Of a stretch of 39,357 nucleotides of DNA, positions 22,728 through 31,625 are shown one piece after another. The DNA is from Acinetobacter chinensis. GTDB lineage: Bacteria; Pseudomonadota; Gammaproteobacteria; Pseudomonadales; Moraxellaceae. The translations under genes were made by a program, and so were the position numbers. Position 1 is the first letter of the stretch. Each line of letters starts with the position of its first letter. The stretch covers positions 1-39,357 of the forward strand of contig NZ_CP032132.1 of NCBI RefSeq assembly GCF_002165375.2, given 5' to 3'. The notes beneath the pieces are model-generated. The model was not told the origin of the DNA, ran no database searches, and was given only the letters and a program-made list of their open reading frames with translations.

Positions 22728-23759
22728 TCAATAGGCGTCGTTCAGCGCAAAGATCGGCTTGCGGGTGCGCCACTGCCCTCGGGTGAAGTCGGGAAAATCT
22801 AACGTGCGATTGCCCTCAGCAATCGATTGTTCCGACAGAGGCGTGATCGCGCTCCAGGCCAGCGCGTCGTAAATGTCGATTGGCATCGGGGCCTTGGCCT
22901 TCAGCGCCTCGACAAAAGCGTGGATCACGAACCAGTCCATCCCGCCATGCCCGGCCCCTGCCGCCAGATCGGCGTAGCGTTTCCATAGCGGGTGATCGTA
23001 TTTCGCAAACCAGCCCTCGGCAGGCTCCCAGCGGTGCGGCTGTGGGCTCTTGCCCTCCAGATAGATCGACTTGTTGACGTCCATCCACAGCCCCTCGGTG
23101 CCTTGCACCCGAAAGCCGAGAGAATAGGGGCGCGGCAGCGAGGTGTCGTGGCACAGCATGATCGTTTCACCATTAGTGCAGCCGATCATGGTGTTGACCA
23201 CATCACCCAGTGCGAATTTCACCTCGGCGTTGGGATGATCGGCAGAGCCGTTCTTGACGACATAATCATGCAGCCCGCGCGCCTTACAGCCGAAGCCGCC
23301 AGCGCCCGCTTCGCCCGGCAACGCGACCTTCAGGGTGCGGGTCTGCGGCGGGTAGCACACGCCGGCATCGGCGCAGCCCTGGTACTTCACGGTCAGGGTG
23401 GTCGCGCTCGCGCCGGCCGCGGGCGTGCCGGTGAGGGTGCCGAGCAATTCCTTGCGGTAGGTTTCGACGTCGCCGAAGAATTCGTCGCGGTAGGCCTTGC
23501 CCTTCGGCAGCGCCATGGTCGCGCCGGTGAAGGCGGCATCGGCCTTGACCGAGGTGCGGTGCCGGTACAGGTAATAGCCGTCGGCGATCCGCCAGCGCAC
23601 CTCGATGCGGTCCGGCGCGGTGGCCTGCGCGGACAGGACGAAGACCTCGTCGACCGGCGGCAGTTCGAAGTCCTGGGCGACGGCCGAGGTCGCGGGCAGC
23701 GCAAGCAGCAGGGCGAGCCCGGCCAGCCAGCGGCGCAGGCGGATCGTGGATGCGGTCAT
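22728..23759 (-). CDS. Chimeric gene: DsbD alpha domain joined to the C-terminus of a GH109-type glycosidase
   Basis: 343 residues. Residues 1-150: signal peptide and the DsbD alpha domain with its Cys pair (YQGCADAGVCYPPQTRTLKV). From about residue 155 the sequence becomes a GH109/Gfo-Idh-MocA type oxidoreductase-like glycosidase C-terminus (GCKARGLHDYVVKNGS, CHDTSLPRPYSLGFRVQGTE, AGAGHGGMDWFVIHAFVEAL, DFPDFTRGQW). The two families are unrelated, so the frame is a fusion made when two chromosomal pieces were joined near 23298-23322. The usual label 'tat' or 'dsb' covers only one half. Probably not a working enzyme: the NAD-binding half of GH109 and the DsbD membrane part are both absent. Confidence 0.85.
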   Translation of the reverse strand: MTASTIRLRRWLAGLALLLALPATSAVAQDFELPPVDEVFVLSAQATAPDRIEVRWRIADGYYLYRHRTSVKADAAFTGATMALPKGKAYRDEFFGDVETYRKELLGTLTGTPAAGASATTLTVKYQGCADAGVCYPPQTRTLKVALPGEAGAGGFGCKARGLHDYVVKNGSADHPNAEVKFALGDVVNTMIGCTNGETIMLCHDTSLPRPYSLGFRVQGTEGLWMDVNKSIYLEGKSPQPHRWEPAEGWFAKYDHPLWKRYADLAAGAGHGGMDWFVIHAFVEALKAKAPMPIDIYDALAWSAITPLSEQSIAEGNRTLDFPDFTRGQWRTRKPIFALNDAY

Positions 23760-23763
23760 TGGC

Positions 23764-24093
23764 TCAGTTTACCGGTCGGCTCTCGGCGGCCAGCCATTGC
23801 AGGTATTCGGGCAGGCCGGACGCGGCTTCGACCGCGAGCAGCTCCGGGAGTTCGTAGGGATGCAGTTGGCGCAGGCGTTCCTGCAGGGCGGGGTAGGCCT
23901 CGGCACTGGTCTTGACCAGCAGCAGGACCTCGGCCGCGGCCTCGACCTTGCGTTGCCAGCGATAGACCGAACGCAGGCCGGGCAGGAGGTTGACGCAGGC
24001 GGCCAGGCGCTCGGCCACCAGCGCGGTGGCGATGCGCTCGGCGCTGTCGGCGTCGGGACAGGTGCAGAAGCAGATCAGGGCGCTCACCGGCAT
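23764..24093 (-). CDS. cutA: CutA1 divalent-cation tolerance family protein
   Basis: 109 residues from the ATG at 24093; longer in-frame starts would add Arg/Pro-rich residues unlike the family. CutA core visible: FCTCPDADSAERIATALVAE, then RLAACVNLLPGLRSVYRWQ, KTSAEAYPALQERLRQLHPY, ELPELLAVEAASGLPEYLQW. Small trimeric protein. It lies between dsbD and groES as in Xanthomonadaceae genomes (from memory), which points to that group as source. Confidence 0.93.
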   Translation of the reverse strand: MPVSALICFCTCPDADSAERIATALVAERLAACVNLLPGLRSVYRWQRKVEAAAEVLLLVKTSAEAYPALQERLRQLHPYELPELLAVEAASGLPEYLQWLAAESRPVN

Positions 24094-24212
24094 AGGGTAG
24101 CGGCTGCCCCGATCCGGCGGGCCTGGCGGACATCCGCGTGCGGCCCTTGAAAGTCGGCGGGCCCGCCCCATCTCGGTGGCATGCCGGGTTCGCCCGGTTC
24201 TGTTGTCCGCGG

Positions 24213-24244
24213 TTTGGCACTCGCTTCGCGCGACTGCTAAAATC
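24213..24244 (+). promoter_or_regulatory. Possible groESL promoter
   Basis: TTGGCA, an 18-bp spacer, then TAAAAT, about 45 bp before groES. Sigma70-like; no CIRCE inverted repeat is seen. Confidence 0.45.
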
Positions 24245-24286
24245 GCCGGGTTTTTCCACGTCAATCAACCATTTACCGAGGTTGCC

Positions 24287-24577
24287 ATGTCCAATATCAA
24301 GCCGCTGCACGACCGCGTGGTCATCAAGCGCATGGAAGAAGAGAAGCTGTCCGCCGGCGGGATCGTGATCCCGGATTCGGCCACCGAGAAGCCGATCAAG
24401 GGCGAAGTCGTCGCCGTCGGCACCGGCAAGGTGCTGGACAACGGCCAGGTCCGCGCGCCGCAGGTCAAGGTCGGCGACAAGGTGCTGTTCGGCAAGTACA
24501 GCGGCACCGAAGTGAAGCTGGACGGCGTCGAGCTGCTGGTGGTGAAGGAAGACGACCTGTTCGCGATCCTCGGCTGA
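24287..24577 (+). CDS. groES: Co-chaperonin GroES
   Basis: 96 residues from the ATG at 24287 (MSNIKPLHDRVVIKRMEEEK), the canonical start; the frame upstream is an artefact. The mobile-loop region SAGGIVIPDSATEKPIKGEV is intact. Forms the heptameric lid for GroEL. High GC (Xanthomonad-like). groEL follows by 55 bp. Confidence 0.97.
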   Translation: MSNIKPLHDRVVIKRMEEEKLSAGGIVIPDSATEKPIKGEVVAVGTGKVLDNGQVRAPQVKVGDKVLFGKYSGTEVKLDGVELLVVKEDDLFAILG

Positions 24578-24632
24578 TCGCGCGTCGCTCCCACACATTT
24601 CTCATCCGAATAATTTTTCGAGGTAATTCGCA

Positions 24633-26273
<1,641 letters not shown>

Positions 26274-26297
26274 GCCCCGCGATCCATCAAGCAAGAC

Positions 26298-26328
26298 CAC
26301 AAAGCCCGGCCTCGTGCCGGGCTTTGTG
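26298..26328 (+). terminator. groESL terminator-like hairpin
   Basis: A 13-bp perfect stem CACAAAGCCCGGC with a 5-nt loop, 25 bp after the groEL stop; the tail is only weakly T-rich. Confidence 0.8.
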
Positions 26329-26352
26329 CGTTCTGGCGTCCGAGGCGGGAGA

Positions 26353-28210
26353 CTTCCTACCCGCCCCGCGGCAATGTCTGACGCGAAGATCAGAAAACGC
26401 CGATATGAACGCGTGCTCGCGGGCGCAACCCTGAGCAGCCGTCCCTGCAACGGAGCGCTGCGTGCCGCGCCTGACCGCACCCCGGCGGCAGGCCGAGGTG
26501 TGCGCGCCACTGCCGGCCGCCCACGCCGCTGCGCGTTACGCGCGCCACCTGCCCGAGCGCACGCTGCTGTACGCGCTAGTGCAGGCGCACTACCCGGACT
26601 TCATCGCGCGTCTTGAGGCCGAAGACCGCCCGCTGCCCGAGTATGTGCGCGAGGAGTTCGAGACCTACCTGCGCTGCGGCGTGCTCGAGCACGGCTTCCT
26701 GCGCGTGGTCTGCGAGCACTGTCGTGCCGAGAGGCTGGTGGCGTATTCCTGCAAGAAGCGCGGGCTGTGCCCGAGCTGCGGCGCACGGCGCATGGCCGAG
26801 TCGGCGCGGCATCTGGTGGACGAGGTGTTCGGCCCGCGGCCGGTGCGGCAATGGGTGCTGAGTTTCCCGTACCCGTTGCGCTTCCTGTTCGCCAGCAAGC
26901 CTGAGGCGATCGGCCCGGTGCTGGGCATCGTGCATCGTGTGATCGCCGGTTGGCTTGCCGATCAGGCCGGCGTGCCGCGGGATACGGCGCAATGCGGCGT
27001 GGTGACCCTGATCCAGCGCTTCGGCAGCGCGCTGAATCTCAACATCCACTTCCACATGCTGTGGCTCGACGGCGTGTACGAGGACACCACCGAGCGTCCG
27101 CAGCGCAAGCCGCGCCTGCACCGCACCCGTGCGCCCACATCGGCGCAACTGACGGAACTGGCCAACACCATCGCGCATCGCGTGTGCCGGCACCTGTCGC
27201 GCCGCGGCTGGCTCGAAGGCGAAGACGAATCCGTGTTCCTGTCCGACAGCGCGGGTAGCGACGACGGCATGGATGGGCTGCGGATGAGTTCGATGACCTA
27301 CCGCATCGCCACCGGTCGCGACGCTGGCCGCAAGGTCGTCACGCTGCAAACGCTGCCTGGCGACGCCGGTCCGCTGGAGGGCGACGCCGGCAAGGTCGGC
27401 GGCTTCTCGCTGCATGCCGGCGTGGCCGCGGAAGCACACGAAAGCCACAAGCTCGAAAAGCTGTGCCGCTACATCACGCGCCCGGCGATCAGCGAGCAGC
27501 GGCTATCGATCTCGCCACAGGGCAGGGTGCGTTACCAGCTCAAGACGCCGTGGCGCAATGGCACCACGCATGTCGAATGGGATGCGGTGGACTTCATCGC
27601 CAAGCTGGCGGCACTGGTCCCGCCGCCACGCGCGCATCTCACCCGCTTCCACGGCGTATTCGCCCCGAATGCAAACCTGCGCGCGCAGCTGACGCCCTCG
27701 GGGCGCGGCAGGCGGCCTGCGGGCGATGCGGCGCCAGTGGACGTCAGCGCCCACGACGAGCCGCGCAGCCCCGAGCAGAAGCGCCGTGCGATGAGCTGGG
27801 CGCAACGGCTCAAGCGGGTCTTTTCCATCGACATCACCACCTGCGCCCACTGCGGCGGCGCGGTGCGGATCGTCGCCAGCATCGAAGACCCCAAGGCCAT
27901 TCGCGCCATCCTCGCCCACTTCGAGAAACACGGCGCGCTGGAGCAAGCGCACTACCGGCCCGCAGCGCGCGCCCCGCCGCCCGCCGCGTGATGAGGCGCC
28001 GGCCACACAGCCGGCAGCCAAGCCAGAGTCCGATCCGATGCGGCCACGACCCCGCAGGGCTGCGCTCGGCCCTGTGCCGGGATTCGGTGAGAAATGGCTA
28101 CGCACTGAGCCGCTGCGTGGCCCCGCGATGTCGAAAACCCACGCATGAACCCCCGATCTGTGCCCGATCTGTGCCCAAAGCGGCGCTTGCGCGGCCGCTT
28201 CCTACCCGCC
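26353..28210 (+). mobile_element. ISCR27: ISCR27 (IS91-like), approximate limits
   Basis: Contains the ISCR27-type transposase. Limits are set by a 13-bp direct repeat CTTCCTACCCGCC at 26353-26365 and 28198-28210; the second copy lies close to the shift back to AT-rich Acinetobacter sequence. The repeat may mark the element's ends, or a joint left by one-ended rolling-circle transposition. Confidence 0.6.
26462..27991 (+). CDS. ISCR27 rolling-circle transposase (HUH family)
   Basis: 509 residues. Zinc finger near residues 82-108 (CEHC, then CKKRGLCPSCGARRMAE), the HUH motif in LNIHFHMLWLDGVYE, and the catalytic Tyr region KLCRYITRPAISEQRL, followed by a second zinc-like CAHCGG near the end. 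This is the layout of IS91/ISCR transposases, which move by rolling circle and can carry adjacent DNA along. Start chosen as GTG at 26462; a start a little downstream is possible. Intact. It probably brought groEL-groES-cutA-dsbD next to blaNDM. Confidence 0.88.
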   Translation: MPRLTAPRRQAEVCAPLPAAHAAARYARHLPERTLLYALVQAHYPDFIARLEAEDRPLPEYVREEFETYLRCGVLEHGFLRVVCEHCRAERLVAYSCKKRGLCPSCGARRMAESARHLVDEVFGPRPVRQWVLSFPYPLRFLFASKPEAIGPVLGIVHRVIAGWLADQAGVPRDTAQCGVVTLIQRFGSALNLNIHFHMLWLDGVYEDTTERPQRKPRLHRTRAPTSAQLTELANTIAHRVCRHLSRRGWLEGEDESVFLSDSAGSDDGMDGLRMSSMTYRIATGRDAGRKVVTLQTLPGDAGPLEGDAGKVGGFSLHAGVAAEAHESHKLEKLCRYITRPAISEQRLSISPQGRVRYQLKTPWRNGTTHVEWDAVDFIAKLAALVPPPRAHLTRFHGVFAPNANLRAQLTPSGRGRRPAGDAAPVDVSAHDEPRSPEQKRRAMSWAQRLKRVFSIDITTCAHCGGAVRIVASIEDPKAIRAILAHFEKHGALEQAHYRPAARAPPPAA

Positions 28211-28486
28211 AGACTCGCCAAAAAGGGCGGTTGAACTTCCTATACCCATATCCCACTTTAGGTTTGGCAGCACCTTTTCAATCAGGTGGTTGTTTACACC
28301 AATCCAGCTATTGGCCAATTGAATATTGGTTTCGTCTACTTTTTTTGATTTTTTAAACAGCTTGGTAAAACCGAGTGCCAAAACAGGGGGACCATGTAAA
28401 AACGTGCTTCCTGTAATGACTGAACCAACTGTGAGTCCTTTACTGACTTTTTGCAATAAGGATGCTTTTTTATGAGCAGTAGACAT
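28202..28486 (-). pseudogene. 5' remnant of an Acinetobacter acyltransferase (PlsC/YihG-like), cut by ISCR27
   Basis: 94 residues readable. Residues 1-78 (MSTAHKKASLLQKVSKGLTV, a hydrophobic segment, then NNHLIEKVLPNLKWDM) match the N-terminus of YihG-type 1-acyl-glycerol-phosphate acyltransferases (compare NPHLQWEV before the NHxSWxD active site). Sequence then becomes unrelated (GIGSSTALFGESGG) as it enters ISCR27 at about 28210-28250. The active-site box is missing, so the product is inactive. The AT-rich codons show that it is a piece of Acinetobacter chromosome caught inside Tn125. Confidence 0.7.
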
Positions 28487-28724
28487 AAATCTAACCTTGA
28501 GTGTAGAGATTTAAAAAAATGTTCCAACTATAAACAACGGAAATTGAAATACAATTGTATATTTGAAGATGTTGACATTTTTTATGGATTTACCCATTTT
28601 CTGCAATTTTAATCCACTTTATCATAAGTGAAGCATTGGTATTTGGTGTATAAAGTTCTTAAAAACTTTTATTGAAACATATATCTCATGTTTTTAGAAA
28701 TCCGATAAATTGAAAACAATGGAG
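28487..28724. other. Captured upstream region of the acyltransferase gene
   Basis: AT-rich noncoding sequence between the remnant's start and the right ISAba125; presumably the native promoter region of the chromosomal acyltransferase gene. No other gene seen. Confidence 0.6.
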
Positions 28725-29811
28725 GGCAGAGTAAAACTTGAAGTGCGACATAAACCACCTAATTAATTTAAAGGGTTTATGGAGTATATAAAATTGTCAT
28801 ACCATCATCTTAACTTTGAAGATCGTACTGCATTAATGCTTGAGTCAAGAAAAGAAGGCTTTTCAGCCAGAAAATTTGCTGAACTTATTAAAAGACATCC
28901 TAGTACGATCTATCGTGAGCTTAAAAGAAATAGCATCAATGACGTTTATCAAGCTCGATATGCTTCTGATAACACTTTTGCTAGACGTAGACGTGGTCAC
29001 AGAAAACTCAAAATCGATTCAATCCTCTGGAAATTTATTGTTGAAGCGATCCGTTGTTTATGGTCTCCTCAGCAAATAGCAAAGCGTTTAAAGACATTTC
29101 CTGATTTGGATCAAACAATGAATGTAAGCCATACAACGATTTATTCAACGATACGAGCATTACCCAAGGGTGAGTTGAAAAAAGACTTATTATCCTGTCT
29201 ACGTCATGAAAATAAAAAGCGAAAAGCTAACGGTGAACCTAAAAAAGATTCTATATTACAGGATATTAAAACTATTCATGAGCGCCCAGCCGAAGTTCAA
29301 GAAAGAAAAATACCGGGTCATTGGGAAGCTGATTTAATTAAAGGTAAAGACAATAAAAGTTCGATAGCAACACTTATTGAACGAAATACACGGCTCTGTA
29401 TCTTGGCAACATTACCTGATGCAAAGGCAGAATCAGTGCGCAAGGCTTTAACTGAAGCTCTGAAATATTTACCTGCAGAACTGCGTAAAACGTTGACCTA
29501 TGACCGTGGACGCGAGATGGCAGAACATAAAATACTTGAAGAAGATTTAGGCATAGATGTATATTTCTGTGACCCACATTCACCCTGGCAAAAAGGCACA
29601 TGCGAAAATATGAATGGTTTAATTAGGCAATATTTACCTAAAGGGATTGATTTAAATCAGGCAGATCAGCATTATTTAAATCAAGTTGCCATGTCACTGA
29701 ATACTCGTCCTAGAAAGGCGTTAGATTGGCTTACACCATTAGAGAAATTTGCTCAGCTTGTTGATTATCATATGGCTTTTGAAACTGTCGCACCTCATGT
29801 TTGAATTCGCC
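28725..29811 (+). mobile_element. ISAba125: ISAba125, right copy
   Basis: 1,087 bp with the same ends and orientation as the left copy. About nine substitutions, one changing an amino acid. Left flank GAG, right flank GTT. Confidence 0.97.
28779..29804 (+). CDS. ISAba125 transposase (IS30 family), second copy
   Basis: 341 residues, identical to the first copy except Ala at residue 248. DDE motif intact, so either copy could supply transposition of Tn125. Confidence 0.96.
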   Translation: MEYIKLSYHHLNFEDRTALMLESRKEGFSARKFAELIKRHPSTIYRELKRNSINDVYQARYASDNTFARRRRGHRKLKIDSILWKFIVEAIRCLWSPQQIAKRLKTFPDLDQTMNVSHTTIYSTIRALPKGELKKDLLSCLRHENKKRKANGEPKKDSILQDIKTIHERPAEVQERKIPGHWEADLIKGKDNKSSIATLIERNTRLCILATLPDAKAESVRKALTEALKYLPAELRKTLTYDRGREMAEHKILEEDLGIDVYFCDPHSPWQKGTCENMNGLIRQYLPKGIDLNQADQHYLNQVAMSLNTRPRKALDWLTPLEKFAQLVDYHMAFETVAPHV

Positions 29812-30418
29812 GTTTTATATCACCAATAAATCTAAATTTTGGTTTTTAAAATGAACTTATTTAAAATATCTAAAACTGTTTATTAGCTTAACTTGTGATT
29901 TAAGTTTTTATGAATATAAAATTGTTAATTTATTAGCTTTACAAGTTTATTTAAATTTCATCGTGCAACATTTTTAACCGATTTTATTATCGATGGTATT
30001 TTTTTGTCTGCTTTTCTTTTCCTAGTCTTTTATCTATCTGTCAGCCATATAGTATTTTATTAAATTCTTATGGGAAATGACGAATGTTAAATTATCTTAA
30101 GAGCTTTAATAATATCAATACTTATTTGATTTTATCGATAATTCTGCTGTTAATCATAATATCTCTAGATTATTTCTAAACTGAATGAATGTTTATAATG
30201 AGTGATTCATATTGCTATTGAAATCGCCTTCTCACTTTGAAAGAAGGCGAGGATGAGGGACTTTTATGTTGAATTATCATTTTAAAAATGCCTTATAAAA
30301 GAAGCTTAATGTGTTTTCTTATATAGGTTTAAACATAATTGTTGTATATCTTAAATCCAATTGATCTTAAAATTTTCCTTTATTTTTTGTTATGAGTGCG
30401 AGAAAATTGTCAAAAAGG
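29812..30418. other. Gene-free AT-rich stretch right of Tn125
   Basis: No credible gene on either strand. Begins with GTT, the Tn125 target duplication. Contains a hairpin CGCCTTCT/AGAAGGCG (30224-30250) without a T-run. This is the original right-hand neighbour of the aphA6 3' flank before Tn125 inserted. Ends in the 36-bp motif at 30389-30424. Confidence 0.7.
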
Positions 30419-30424
30419 TCAATC
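30389..30424 (-). repeat. 36-bp motif, copy at the recombinase 3' end
   Basis: Starts GTTATGAGTGCG, ends TTGTCAAAAAGGTCAATC; one base different from the copy at 33983-34018. Contains the recombinase stop codon. Here the motif occurs without the rest of the 190-bp repeat. Confidence 0.85.
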
Positions 30425-31066
30425 AGACTGGGCGTTAATTTGTTTTGCATACTTTTTCCTATATCGAATTAAAGTCATATAACTAACACCATAATCTTTA
30501 GCTATTTGAGTGAAAGGGTATGAATCGTCCTTATTTTTAAGGGTATGAATTAACTCTTTTAGTTTTTCTTCTGTAATCGCAGGCGATCTTCCCTTGTATT
30601 TACCTTTCTTTTTTTTAGCTAATTTAATTCCCTCTGCTTGATTCTCACTAATAATACCCCTTTCAAGTTCAGCTACAGCGCCTAATACATGGAGTTGAAA
30701 CTTATCGAACTTGTCATCTGAATTGGGGGTAAAGTTCAGGTTATTTTTGACAATATGAACAGACACTCCTTTTTTATTTAGCTTTTGAACAATGGTTACA
30801 AGGTCAATCAAGCTACGTGCCAATCTAAAAACATCATGAGCGTACACAATGTCCCCACTACGGACATAATCGAACATTTCCTGAAGTGCAGGGCGTTTGG
30901 CAGTCTTTCCGCTAAAATGATCAATAAAAGTTTTATCTAGCTCAAAGGGTAGATCATGGAGCTGTCTTTCAGGGTTTTGGTCTTTAGTGGATACACGGAT
31001 ATACCCCACTCTTTGAAAGGGTGTGTTTTTAATTTGATCTTCAATATCTAAATTTTCTTTTTCCAT
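30419..31066 (-). CDS. Serine recombinase (resolvase/invertase family)
   Basis: 215 residues from the ATG at 31066 (a further in-frame ATG at 31096 would give 225). N-terminal catalytic domain with the nucleophile Ser in VGYIRVSTKDQNPERQL, conserved DIVYAHDVFRLARSLIDLV, and the E helix AVAELERGIISENQAEGI; C-terminal helix-turn-helix (TQIAKDYGVSYMTLIRYRKK). Such enzymes resolve plasmid multimers or invert DNA. The upstream region has a 30-bp palindrome (31161-31190) shared with the divergent toxin operon, a possible binding site. Confidence 0.92.
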   Translation of the reverse strand: MEKENLDIEDQIKNTPFQRVGYIRVSTKDQNPERQLHDLPFELDKTFIDHFSGKTAKRPALQEMFDYVRSGDIVYAHDVFRLARSLIDLVTIVQKLNKKGVSVHIVKNNLNFTPNSDDKFDKFQLHVLGAVAELERGIISENQAEGIKLAKKKKGKYKGRSPAITEEKLKELIHTLKNKDDSYPFTQIAKDYGVSYMTLIRYRKKYAKQINAQSD

Positions 31067-31125
31067 AACCAGTATAACAAAATTAGATAACCTCAATGTT
31101 ATATCACATTAGATTAACAAAACAA

Positions 31126-31190
31126 CCCTATTGTTATAGGGTTTTTAGGGTGTATTATTATATAACAATAGGGTATACCCTATTGTTATA
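31126..31190. promoter_or_regulatory. Operator region between recombinase and toxin operon
   Basis: A perfect palindrome with 13-bp arms TATAACAATAGGG around TATA (31161-31190), plus a third half-site CCCTATTGTTATA at 31126-31138. Located in the divergent intergenic region; a binding site for the recombinase (res-like) or for an autoregulating antitoxin. Confidence 0.7.
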
Positions 31191-31217
31191 TATCTTCAGG
31201 TATAAGGAAAAATAACG

Positions 31218-31442
31218 ATGATTAATTTTAATGATCTAAGCGAATCTGAATTATTAAGGATTGCACAGACTGGCATATCAAACCGTATAGGATTGCGTAC
31301 TTCAGGACATTTGCCTGAAGATGATAGACAGGCTCTTTCAATGGAGCTTCAGGGCTTGTACGAGCAAGATAGAGAACAGTTGATACAATCAATCAAGAAA
31401 CATAGTGAAGCCTATAAAAGCGAGCAGAGTAATCAGGAATGA
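31218..31442 (+). CDS. Small protein upstream of the zeta-like toxin, candidate antitoxin
   Basis: 74 residues, acidic and helical, with a helix MELQGLYEQDREQLIQSIKK. Ribosome site AAGGAAAAATAACG. Not similar by eye to known epsilon antitoxins, but size, charge and position two genes before a zeta-fold kinase make it the natural candidate (inference). The stop TGA at 31440 is followed 8 bp later by a possible TTG start of the next frame. Confidence 0.6.
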   Translation: MINFNDLSESELLRIAQTGISNRIGLRTSGHLPEDDRQALSMELQGLYEQDREQLIQSIKKHSEAYKSEQSNQE

Positions 31443-31614
31443 AAATTTTTTGCTGAAGCTAATTATAAGTCTAGTCGTGATTTATGGTTGCTTGGGCGTA
31501 GTGTTTGTTTCAGAGAACTTATCAGATAACACTGTAGGCATTATTGGATTTTGTGGACTGATATTACTACCTACAGTTTATAAGTTTGTTGGAACATTCT
31601 TTAAGGCACAATGA
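31405..31614 (+). CDS. Small two-helix membrane protein, start uncertain
   Basis: A GTG start at 31405 gives 69 residues overlapping the previous gene by 38 bp; a TTG at 31450, with AGGA 10 bp before it, gives 54 residues and no overlap and may be the true start. Two hydrophobic segments (LKLIISLVVIYGCLGVVFVS and VGIIGFCGLILLPTVYKFV). Ends 11 bp before the zeta-like gene. Unknown function. Confidence 0.45.
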   Translation: MKPIKASRVIRNENFLLKLIISLVVIYGCLGVVFVSENLSDNTVGIIGFCGLILLPTVYKFVGTFFKAQ

Positions 31615-31625
31615 AAGGGTGATCA

